This document shows positions 1-5,190 of a stretch of DNA of 5,190 nucleotides, piece after piece (positions within the stretch are counted from its first letter, which is position 1; the number at the start of each line of letters is the position of its first letter). A model generated the notes under the pieces. That model had not been told where the DNA came from. It worked only from the letters and a program-made list of their open reading frames with translations, and did not search any database. Position numbers and translations under genes: made by a program. Source of the DNA: Neptunomonas sp. (GTDB lineage: Bacteria > Pseudomonadota > Gammaproteobacteria > Pseudomonadales > Balneatricaceae); contig SDWN01000263.1 in NCBI GenBank assembly GCA_004195305.1, positions 1 through 5,190 on the forward strand. Direction: 5' to 3'.

Positions 1-98
1 GAACCACCTGATACCATTCCGAACTCAGCAGTGAAACGATTTAGCGCCGATGGTAGTGTGGGGTCTCCCCATGTGAGAGTAGGTCATCGCCAAGCGCC
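1..98 (+). rRNA. rrf: 5S ribosomal RNA, 3' portion (5' end outside window)
   Basis: This is the 3' four-fifths of a bacterial 5S rRNA, a component of the large ribosomal subunit. The blocks CCGAACTCAG (19-28), GTGAAACG (31-38), the helix around GCGCCGATGGTAGTGTGGGG (45-64) and CCCCATGTGAGAGTAGG (67-83) match gammaproteobacterial 5S closely. Against E. coli 5S, window base 1 falls near 5S position 24, so roughly 23 bases of the 5' end are missing. The 3' strand of terminal helix I (CGCCAAGCGCC) ends near 98, and its exact last base is uncertain by one or two. The absent 23S and 16S genes should lie upstream, with this 5S closing the rRNA operon. The identification is very secure. Confidence 0.97.
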
Positions 99-104
99 TA
101 ATAA

Positions 105-144
105 ACGAAAACCCCCGACTGCTTTGCAGCCGGGGGTTTTTCGT
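105..144 (+). terminator. Intrinsic terminator of the rRNA operon
   Basis: Seven bases after the 5S end lies a long GC-rich hairpin. CCCCCG (112-117) pairs with CGGGGG (131-136) across one A/C mismatch, and CTGC/GCAG closes a three-base TTT loop. The right arm runs into TTTTT (137-141), which pairs with upstream A residues, so the structure could stop transcription from either strand. Its position directly after 5S and its strength mark it as the rrn operon terminator. Confidence 0.93.
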
Positions 145-362
145 TCATGGGTTTCGCAGTGCTACGCACCGGAAACCCCACGCATGTCGGGAGAGGCTGG
201 CTGGATTCGGAGTGCGTGCTGGCAGCCCGTGCCGGACTACGTCCCTGTCGCTTGTGTCCGCTTCGGCATCCCTGCCTCAGCGCGAAAGGCTAGCGGAACA
301 GGTTCCGCTCGAGACAACTTTCGCCCCCATGTGAAAGCCCCTGTACCGAAGGTACGGGGATT
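145..362. repeat. Gene-free spacer rich in inverted repeats after the first 5S terminator
   Basis: No gene is supported here; the open frames do not look like protein. Three inverted repeats are visible. A nested hairpin has outer arms GGGTTTC (149-155) and GAAACCC (172-178) around an inner GTGC-TAC-GCAC stem (159-169). A near-perfect palindrome has AGCGGAAC (292-299) and GTTCCGCT (302-309) two bases apart. A hairpin has CCCC-T-GTACC (338-347) facing GGTACGGGG (351-359) over a GAA loop. The block CCCCATGTGA (326-335) also occurs in the 5S gene at 67-76, so part of the spacer may derive from 5S sequence. The whole may be a dispersed intergenic repeat, which cannot be tested from one copy. Confidence 0.55.
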
Positions 363-432
363 AGGCGCTTCAGCGTCCCGCAGGGATTGCGAGCAGCGCT
401 CACGACCTATTGTAGGTCATCGCCAAGCGCCT
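363..432 (+). pseudogene. Degenerate second 5S rRNA remnant
   Basis: The 3' end of this unit, TAGGTCATCGCCAAGCGCCT (413-432), repeats bases 80-99 of the intact 5S exactly. Its first eight bases, AGGCGCTT, are the reverse complement of AAGCGCCT at 425-432, which is what the 5' strand of 5S terminal helix I should read. Between the two ends lie about 40 bases that are not 5S-like, including a GACCTA-TTG-TAGGTC hairpin (404-418). The unit is only 70 bases, against about 120 for a real 5S, and lacks the conserved core (CCGAACTCAG, GATGGTAGTG), so it cannot be a functional 5S. A perfect terminator follows, as after the intact gene. I infer a decayed or internally replaced distal 5S copy; a small structured RNA is the alternative. 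Confidence 0.6.
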
Positions 433-440
433 CTTTAGAG

Positions 441-471
441 AATCCCTGACTGGAAACAGTCAGGGATTTTT
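441..471 (+). terminator. Intrinsic terminator after the 5S remnant
   Basis: AATCCCTGACTG (441-452) pairs perfectly over 12 bases with CAGTCAGGGATT (457-468) across a GAAA tetraloop, and the arm runs into a T tract (467-471). This is a textbook Rho-independent terminator and very probably works. It serves as a second stop behind the rRNA operon, matching an ancestral arrangement of two 5S genes each with its own terminator. Confidence 0.93.
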
Positions 472-516
472 GCTGTCTGGGATCCAGAATATTATGTCGG
501 TCTGATCTTAATCTGA

Positions 517-555
517 CGGGGTTAGCTCCAATGTCGTATGCGTCCGGTAACCCCG
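517..555. repeat. 8-bp inverted repeat with a 23-base loop
   Basis: CGGGGTTA (517-524) is the exact reverse complement of TAACCCCG (548-555). The separation is long for a terminator and no T tract follows. It lies just upstream of the transposase remnant and may be part of mobile-element debris, but no function can be assigned. Confidence 0.45.
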
Positions 556-582
556 CCTTCTTTGGCCGTGATCCGATAGCGT

Positions 583-612
583 AGGTGTCCACCTGTTTTT
601 AAGTGGACACCT
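583..612. repeat. 10-bp perfect inverted repeat in front of the tnpA remnant
   Basis: AGGTGTCCAC (583-592) and GTGGACACCT (603-612) are exact reverse complements separated by ten bases that include TTTTT (596-600). The repeat ends four bases before the ATG of the transposase remnant. It could be an insertion-sequence end, an operator-like site, or a hairpin covering the start. It does not resemble an IS66-type terminal repeat that I can recall with confidence, so the role is left open. Confidence 0.55.
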
Positions 613-615
613 GTT

Positions 616-969
616 ATGCCCCTGATATGCGTATTGAACACTACTGAGAAACATCGGTGCTTCCCCGTCGAGTACAAAGCTAAGGCTGTGGCAGATTTCC
701 TGCAGTCTGATGTCTCAGTCACGAAGGACGCTCTCAAGCATGGTATCAACACTAACCTTGTTCATAAATGGATCCGCCAGGCCCGGTAGAAGGAAGCGGC
801 GCCCATAAAGCCAGCTTTCCTTGCCGTCGTGCTACCGGCTCGGTCCGGTACATCCAAGGTTGTTCATTGTTACAGGGGCAGACTACCGGTAAGTGACGGC
901 TTGAAGTGGTTAACAGATTTTAATCCGGACGTCGCTTTGACGATGAAAGTTGACGTGTTCGTACATTAA
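616..969 (+). pseudogene. tnpA: IS66-type TnpA accessory protein gene, broken by an in-frame TAG
   Basis: From ATG at 616 the frame encodes 57 residues, then TAG at 787-789, then continues in the same frame for 59 codons to TAA at 967-969. The undisturbed product would be 117 residues, the usual size for IS66-family TnpA. The N-terminal part carries a helix-turn-helix typical of that family: VEYKAKAVADFLQ (residues 18-30), then VTKDALKHGINTN and LVHKWIRQAR (residues 48-57). After the stop, PAFLAVVLP (66-74) matches the proline-and-valine-rich linker expected there; the last 40 residues are only weakly IS66-like. No ribosome binding site is seen, and tnpB and tnpC do not follow, so the element is a dead fragment. 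CAG to TAG is a simple explanation for the stop. Family assignment is by pattern memory, not a database search. Confidence 0.62.
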
Positions 970-1205
970 TACCCACTAGCAATTTTTTATACTTGCCGGG
1001 TTGTTGTAGGTGTATTGGTTCTGAATCAGGTACCCAGATATTGATCTGGAGGCGTGAGTGCATCAGAGAATCCAGAATCGTCGCAGCCAAGAGATCCCTC
1101 TTGAGTATGAGTGTGGACTTTTCAGAATGTTAGGCACTTGCGCCAGCAAAGGGATGATCTCTGTCTATTCGGCTGCGCTTAGGTTTTTCTGATGGTCTGC
1201 TGAAT
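970..1205. other. Intergenic stretch upstream of cobT, no gene recognised
   Basis: This stretch holds no convincing coding region on either strand. One small hairpin, CCAGAT-ATTG-ATCTGG (1034-1049), lacks a T tract. I looked for the conserved B12-box and other elements of a cobalamin riboswitch and did not find them. It must contain the cobT promoter unless transcription comes through from further upstream, but no -35/-10 pair stands out. Together with 472-615 and the tnpA remnant, it makes a gene-poor stretch of over 700 bases between the rRNA operon and cobT. Confidence 0.5.
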
Positions 1206-2267
1206 GTGAATGACATGGCCATAAGGAATAGTACCTTGTTTCAAATTACCCCCCTGGACCGCAGCAATGTAGCGGCCATTCAGCAGCGTATCGATAATAA
1301 AACCAAACCTCCCGGTGCCCTGGGGCAGCTCGAATCGTTGGCCAACAAGATGGCTCTGATTCAGGGCTCCGACCGGCTTAGCGTCGCAAACCCGTACATG
1401 CTGGTGTTTGCAGCCGACCACGGTATTACCGAAGAGGGGGTGAGTCCGTTTCCGTCAGAAGTCACCGGCCAGATGGTGATGAATTTTGTCGCTGGTGGTG
1501 CCGCCATTAATTGTTTTTGCCGCGAATTCGACATCAAAATCGAGGTGATCGACGCAGGGATCAAATCGCCTCTGCCTGAGCATGCATTGATCAAACGTCA
1601 GCGCCTCGGGGCCGGAACCGCGAATTTCTGCCAAGGCCCCGCGATGACTCATGAGCAGGTTGTCCAGGCGTTGACCTATGGGGCGATCCGGGTCGCTGAC
1701 TGTCACCGTAGTGGTTGTAATGTGGTCGGTCTGGGGGAAATGGGGATTGGTAATACCAGCGCTGCGGCCGCCCTGATGGCCGCTTTTACCGGGCTGAGTG
1801 CTGAAGATTGTGTTGGCAAAGGCACCGGTTTGGACGATGCCGGAGTGCGTCACAAAATTGAGGTTATTGCTCGTGCCCTAGCGTTGCACCAGCACGCGTT
1901 TGATGATCCCATGACGACCCTGGCGGCAGTCGGTGGTTTTGAAATAGCTCAGATGGCTGGTGCGATGCTTAAGGCTGCAGAACTTAAGATGCTTGTGCTG
2001 GTTGATGGCTTTATCGCATCTGCTGCGGTGATGGCCGCGGTGGCCATCGAGCCAGCCTGTAAGGATTATTTTATATTCTCTCATGCATCTAATGAACAGG
2101 GTCATCAGCGTATGCTGCAACACCTTGACGTTGAGCCCTTGTTGAACCTGGGGCTGCGTCTCGGTGAGGGCTCGGGTGCCGCCCTGGCGTTGCCTTTGCT
2201 ACGGGCTGCCTGTGCCTTCTACAACGATATGGCTAGTTTTGAGTCCGCCGGTGTGAGCCAGGTGTGA
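1206..2267 (+). CDS. cobT: Nicotinate-nucleotide--dimethylbenzimidazole phosphoribosyltransferase
   Basis: CobT transfers phosphoribose from nicotinate mononucleotide to 5,6-dimethylbenzimidazole, giving alpha-ribazole 5'-phosphate for the nucleotide loop of cobalamin; it is cytoplasmic. The 353-residue product has the normal family length. Family motifs appear in order: KPPGALGQLE (34-43), FAADHGITEEGVSPFPSEVT (68-87), NFVAGGAAIN (93-102), GEMGIGNTSAAAA (177-189), GKGTGLDD (204-211), AAVGGFEIAQMAG (240-252), LVDGFIASAA (265-274) and LRLGEGSGAALALPLL (317-332). Glu321 in GEGSG corresponds to the catalytic Glu317 of Salmonella CobT; Glu178 and Lys205 match other conserved active-site positions. 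The start is GTG at 1206; ATG at 1215 is an alternative, and neither has a clear Shine-Dalgarno. cobQ follows after 109 bases on the same strand. The gene appears intact. Confidence 0.96.
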   Translation: MNDMAIRNSTLFQITPLDRSNVAAIQQRIDNKTKPPGALGQLESLANKMALIQGSDRLSVANPYMLVFAADHGITEEGVSPFPSEVTGQMVMNFVAGGAAINCFCREFDIKIEVIDAGIKSPLPEHALIKRQRLGAGTANFCQGPAMTHEQVVQALTYGAIRVADCHRSGCNVVGLGEMGIGNTSAAAALMAAFTGLSAEDCVGKGTGLDDAGVRHKIEVIARALALHQHAFDDPMTTLAAVGGFEIAQMAGAMLKAAELKMLVLVDGFIASAAVMAAVAIEPACKDYFIFSHASNEQGHQRMLQHLDVEPLLNLGLRLGEGSGAALALPLLRAACAFYNDMASFESAGVSQV

Positions 2268-2320
2268 TCTGACAATAAACGCCGATGGGGTCATCATCCT
2301 GCAGTTGCTGAGTTGCATCG

Positions 2321-2337
2321 CCTGCGGGAGTCGCAGG
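2321..2337 (+). other. Small hairpin between cobT and cobQ
   Basis: CCTGCG (2321-2326) pairs with CGCAGG (2332-2337) over a GGAGT loop. No run of T residues follows, so it is a poor candidate for an intrinsic terminator, and cobT and cobQ may well be cotranscribed. It might stabilise or partly attenuate the message; this is inference only. Confidence 0.3.
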
Positions 2338-2364
2338 TCTCTGTTTGCTCGTTAATGATGAAAC

Positions 2365-2369
2365 AAGGG
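2365..2369 (+). promoter_or_regulatory. Ribosome binding site of cobQ
   Basis: AAGGG lies seven bases before the ATG at 2377, a good Shine-Dalgarno placement. It supports this start, in contrast to cobT and the transporter gene, where no comparable site is seen. Confidence 0.65.
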
Positions 2370-2376
2370 TAATAGG

Positions 2377-3930
2377 ATGAAAGAGGTGGTGAATCAGTCG
2401 TTTTCCAATCCAACAACGTTGATGGTGCAGGGTGCCACATCGGATGCGGGAAAAAGCGTACTGGTGACGGGGCTGTGCCGGGTGCTCAAGCGCCGGGGGC
2501 TGCAAGTCGCTCCGTTTAAACCTCAGAATATGGCCCTTAACAGCGCGGTGACTGTTGATGGTGGTGAGATCGGTCGGGCCCAGGCGGTACAGGCGCAAGC
2601 CTGTGGGCTGGAGCCCCACACTGATTTCAACCCGGTGCTGCTCAAGCCCAACACGGATATTGGTGCCCAGGTGATTATCCAGGGTAAGGCGGTGATGGAC
2701 ATGAATGCTGCGGTATATCACCAGTATAAGGTGGTGGCCATGGACGCGGTTCTGGACTCCTACGGACGGCTTAATCAGCAGTACAGGTACGTGGTGGTCG
2801 AGGGCGCTGGTAGCCCTGCTGAGATCAACTTGCGAGACCGTGATATTGCCAATATGGGCTTTGCCGAGGCGGTCGATTGCCCGGTGATCCTGATCGCCGA
2901 TATTGATCGTGGCGGTGTGTTTGCCCATCTGGTTGGGACTCTGGATCTGTTGTCGGCCAGTGAACGCGAGCGTGTGGTGGGCCTGGTAATCAATAAGTTT
3001 CGTGGTGATATAAAGCTGTTGGAGCCCGGTCTCGATTGGCTGCAACAGAAAACCGGCAAGCCGGTGCTGGGGGTACTTCCCTACCTGAAGGAGTTTTACC
3101 TGGAAGCGGAGGATGCCATTGACCGCAACCAGATCAGTGGCGAGACACGTCTTAAGGTTGTGGTACCTGTTTTATCACGGATCAGTAATCATACTGACTT
3201 TGATCCGTTGCGCTTAATGCCGGAAGTGGACCTGACCTTCGTCGGACCTGGTCAGGCAATTCCTGCCTGTGATCTGATCATTATTCCTGGCAGCAAGAGT
3301 GTGCGTGCTGACCTGGCGTTTTTGTGCCAGCAGGGGTGGGATCAGGATATACGACGTCATCTTCGCTATGGTGGCAAGCTGATGGGAATCTGCGGAGGTT
3401 ACCAGATGCTGGGCAACTGGGTGCGCGACCCTCTGGGGATTGAAGGACCTGCTGGCGAGAGCCCCGGTTTGGGTTATCTTAATATTGATACGACGCTGGA
3501 ATCTAAAAAGCAACTGACACGGGTCAGCGGTGTACTCAGGCTCAATGATCACTCCGTCAGGGTTTCCGGCTATGAAATACATGCGGGGGTCACCAGCGGG
3601 GAGGGTTTGGACGCGTCCTTGATGTCTATTCGCCACGACCGGGGAGAGACCACAGTTGCAGAGGGGGCTATCAGCGAAGATCGTCAGGTGTTGGGTAGTT
3701 ACCTGCATGGCATCTTTGAGCAGCAGGAGGCCTGTCGGGAGCTGTTGGACTGGGCAGGGCTAAAAGATGCCGAGGTGATCGATTACCACCGCCTACGCGA
3801 TCATGAGATCGACCGTCTGGCTGATAGCCTGGAACAGCATCTGGATCTGCCTCGGTTGTTTGATGTTTTCCAGCAAGGAGCGCGTGTCCCAACTTTCGCC
3901 TCGGAAAGTGCGGCTCCTGCTCGGCTCTAA
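2377..3930 (+). CDS. cobQ: Cobyric acid synthase, glutamine-hydrolysing
   Basis: CobQ (CbiP in Salmonella) uses ATP and glutamine to amidate carboxylates b, d, e and g of adenosylcobyrinic acid a,c-diamide, giving adenosylcobyric acid in the cytoplasm. The 517-residue product is close to family length, with a slightly long C-terminal tail. The N-terminal dethiobiotin-synthetase-like ATPase domain (about 15-240) shows MVQGATSDAGKS with its P-loop-like GKS at 25-27, then FKPQNMALNS (47-56), EIGRAQAVQAQA (64-75), NPVLLKPNTD (85-94), VVVEGAGSPAEINL (139-152) and LIADIDRGGVFA (172-183). The type 1 glutamine amidotransferase domain (about 260-450) shows LIIIPGSKS (300-308), MGICGGYQMLG with the nucleophile Cys339, SGYEIHAG (397-404) and LGSYLHGIFE with probable catalytic His444. 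All key residues are present. The ATG is preceded by AAGGG. Probably cotranscribed with cobT. Confidence 0.97.
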   Translation: MKEVVNQSFSNPTTLMVQGATSDAGKSVLVTGLCRVLKRRGLQVAPFKPQNMALNSAVTVDGGEIGRAQAVQAQACGLEPHTDFNPVLLKPNTDIGAQVIIQGKAVMDMNAAVYHQYKVVAMDAVLDSYGRLNQQYRYVVVEGAGSPAEINLRDRDIANMGFAEAVDCPVILIADIDRGGVFAHLVGTLDLLSASERERVVGLVINKFRGDIKLLEPGLDWLQQKTGKPVLGVLPYLKEFYLEAEDAIDRNQISGETRLKVVVPVLSRISNHTDFDPLRLMPEVDLTFVGPGQAIPACDLIIIPGSKSVRADLAFLCQQGWDQDIRRHLRYGGKLMGICGGYQMLGNWVRDPLGIEGPAGESPGLGYLNIDTTLESKKQLTRVSGVLRLNDHSVRVSGYEIHAGVTSGEGLDASLMSIRHDRGETTVAEGAISEDRQVLGSYLHGIFEQQEACRELLDWAGLKDAEVIDYHRLRDHEIDRLADSLEQHLDLPRLFDVFQQGARVPTFASESAAPARL

Positions 3931-4140
3931 CATCGGCTGATCTGAACTAGGGGTTGAAAAGGGGGCTTGAAAGGGTCCCGTGGGATTAAGCAGCGTCGCT
4001 TTTTTCTGAAGCATAGGTGCTCCTAGGTTTAAGCTTTGTTAGCCGTATAAGTGAGACCGGATCTTAGCCTCGAAACGCCCTCTCTGTTCGCTGTAATATT
4101 TTCAACCTCTTTAAACATTCCCCATCTCGAGACCGTTACC
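3931..4140. other. Intergenic region between cobQ and the MFS gene
   Basis: This stretch lacks a convincing gene. It starts with an imperfect tandem pair of 12-base units, GGGGTTGAAAAG (3950-3961) and GGGGCTTGAAAG (3962-3973). A short AAGC/GCTT stem (3988-4001) followed by T residues to 4005 is a weak candidate terminator for the cob genes. A small TAGG-TGCT-CCTA hairpin lies at 4015-4026. The MFS reading frame is already open from a GTG at 4051, directly after an in-frame TAA at 4048-4050, but the residues before 4141 do not look like transporter. Confidence 0.4.
3988..4005 (+). terminator. Weak candidate terminator after cobQ
   Basis: AAGC (3988-3991) pairs with GCTT (3998-4001) around AGCGTC, followed by T residues to 4005. 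The stem is only four pairs, much weaker than the rRNA terminators upstream, but it lies 57 bases after the cobQ stop with a clean T tract. It may end the cob transcript. Confidence 0.35.
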
Positions 4141-5171
4141 GTGCTTCTAACATTGCTTCCCCTAGCGTCTCTACTGGTCAGTTGCTTCATCTTGATGCTG
4201 GGTAATGGCCTGATCAATATCCTGCTGCCGGTGCGCATGGGATTTGAGGGTATGAGTACCGATACCATCGGTTTGGTGCTGTCGCTCTATTTTGTAGGTA
4301 TGCTGGCAGGAGGGGTCTATGCCCGCCACTTGATCAGGCGGGCAGGGCATATTCGCATGTTTGCCGGTTGTGTGGCGCTTGCGGCAGTGAGCATCCTGGT
4401 TTGCAGTTTTTACACCGATGCCATGTTATGGGGCGCAATGCGCATTGTTCTCGGTTTTTGCAACGCATGCGCCTACACGGCCATGGAGAGCTGGCTGAGC
4501 GAAAGTTCCACCAAGGAGAACCGCGGCAAGGTGCTGGCGTTTTATCAGGTGGTCGCCCTGGGTGCCCTGTTCTGCGGTCAGTTCCTGCTCAACATTGCCA
4601 GCCCCTTGGGTACCGTGCTGTTTGTACTCTGTGGCATTCTGCTCAGTGCTTCCATTATTCCTATCGTGCTCAGTCGTAACAGCGGGCCTGCTGTGAATGA
4701 GGTGGCGCCGATGTCGCTGCTGGCGCTGTTCAGAATCTCGCCCTTGGGGGTGGTCAGTTGTTTTACCTCAGGGGTGATCTACTCCGCGGTCTTCAATATG
4801 CTGCCGGTGTTTGCCCGCGACTACGGGGTTATCGATTTTGAGCTGTCGCTGTATATGGGGGCCGCGATTATGGGCGCCTTTATCCTGCAGTTCCCGGTCG
4901 GTTATCTGTCTGACCGCTTCGACCGACGGACGGTCTTGCTGGTTCTCCTGGTGATTTCTGCGTTGGCCGGATTAGCCGTCACACAGATGGCCGAGCAGGG
5001 CCTGTTCTGGCTGATGTCGGCAGCCACAGCAATTACCTGTGGCATCATCGCCTGCACATACCCGCTGAGCATTTCAGAATCCTTCGATAAACTGCGTCAG
5101 AGCGAGATGGTAGCGGGGATGGGCTGTCTGATCCTGACCTTTGCCATCGGTGGGATTATCGGTCCCTACTC
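4141..5171 (+). CDS. Major facilitator superfamily transporter, YcaD-like (3' end missing)
   Basis: About 343 residues of an inner-membrane transporter, open to the end of the genuine sequence; relatives are about 380-420 residues, so the last one or two helices are missing. Hydrophobic segments alternate with short loops. TM1 holds LPLASLLVSCFILMLGNGL (residues 6-24), followed by STDTIGLVLSLYFVGMLAGG (39-58), RRAGHIRMF (66-74) and an arginine in MRIVLGF (100-106). AMESWLSESSTKENRGKVLA (114-133) parallels the E. coli YcaD region [20 protein letters not shown]. The second half has the MFS loop motif PVGYLSDRFDRR. The substrate is unknown. GTG at 4141 is chosen because it starts just before TM1, as relatives do; GTG at 4051 and ATG at 4195 are alternatives, the latter inside TM1. 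No clear ribosome site is seen. Being beside cobT-cobQ does not by itself imply a cobalamin role. Confidence 0.85.
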
Positions 5172-5190
5172 CTGTCTCTTATACACATCT
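5172..5190. other. Nextera/Tn5 mosaic-end adapter sequence (technical)
   Basis: The last 19 bases read CTGTCTCTTATACACATCT, identical to the Tn5 mosaic end used in Nextera library preparation. The match is full length and sits exactly at the end of the window. It should be trimmed; the last residues of the MFS frame (CLLYTS after the serine codon it partly supplies) are not biological. Confidence 0.95.

Noticed and set aside
31..438. 135-codon + strand open frame across 5S and the spacer
   Set aside because: It starts inside 5S rRNA, reads through a strong terminator and the 5S remnant, and has no protein-like features.
150..470. tRNA gene in the post-5S spacer
   Set aside because: No T-loop consensus (GGTTCRANYCC) or cloverleaf could be assembled.
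517..555. Integron attC-like site (GTTAGCT with a facing TAACCCC)
   Set aside because: The core does not fit the GTTRRRY/RYYYAAC consensus, and no integrase or cassette is present.
482..1078. Direct repeat ATCCAGAAT (482-490 and 1070-1078) flanking the transposase remnant, as a target-site duplication
   Set aside because: A 9-base match in this much sequence is expected by chance, and IS66 elements usually make 8-base duplications at their exact ends.
1101..1128. Possible promoter TTGAGT-16 bases-CAGAAT before cobT
   Set aside because: Each box matches only 4 of 6 consensus bases, which is common by chance.
970..1205. Possible cobalamin riboswitch upstream of cobT
   Set aside because: No B12-box-like conserved core or supporting helices could be recognised by eye.
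2233..3045. 270-codon minus-strand open frame opposite cobQ
   Set aside because: It is antisense to a well-supported gene, and its composition (many His, Gln, Arg) is that of a shadow frame.
5172..5190. Genuine Tn5/IS50 end
   Set aside because: The mosaic end is a synthetic hybrid, sits exactly at the contig edge and has no IS50 sequence beside it; an adapter explains it better.

Overview
The window looks like a complete short draft contig from a gammaproteobacterium, possibly a marine Oceanospirillales-like lineage. The lineage guess rests on the 5S rRNA sequence, the CobT and CobQ protein style, and a YcaD-type transporter; no species can be named. It opens inside a 5S rRNA gene, a usual assembly break point. 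It closes with 19 bases identical to the Nextera/Tn5 transposase mosaic-end adapter, so the last bases are probably technical rather than genomic.

Layout, all genes on the + strand. Bases 1-98 are the 3' part of 5S rRNA, the end of an rRNA operon, followed by a strong intrinsic terminator. Bases 145-440 hold no gene but are rich in inverted repeats. They end in a 70-base unit that carries both ends of the 5S terminal helix around an unrelated middle, and this unit has its own perfect intrinsic terminator (441-471). It reads as the eroded remnant of a second, distal 5S gene. Bases 472-1205 contain a decayed IS66-type tnpA, interrupted by one in-frame TAG, and otherwise no convincing gene.

Bases 1206-2267 (cobT) and 2377-3930 (cobQ) encode two intact late-stage cobalamin enzymes. 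CobT activates the lower ligand dimethylbenzimidazole for the nucleotide loop. CobQ amidates adenosylcobyrinic acid a,c-diamide to adenosylcobyric acid. Both work in the cytoplasm at different steps of the same pathway. No other cob gene and no recognisable cobalamin riboswitch are in the window. From about 4141 to the adapter runs the N-terminal ~343 residues of a major facilitator superfamily transporter resembling E. coli YcaD, which lacks an obvious ATG start and is cut by the contig end.

I found no sign of a new biological system. The points worth a second look are the adapter, the degenerate second 5S with duplicated termination signals, the amber-interrupted transposase gene, and the isolated cobT-cobQ pair beside an rRNA operon.
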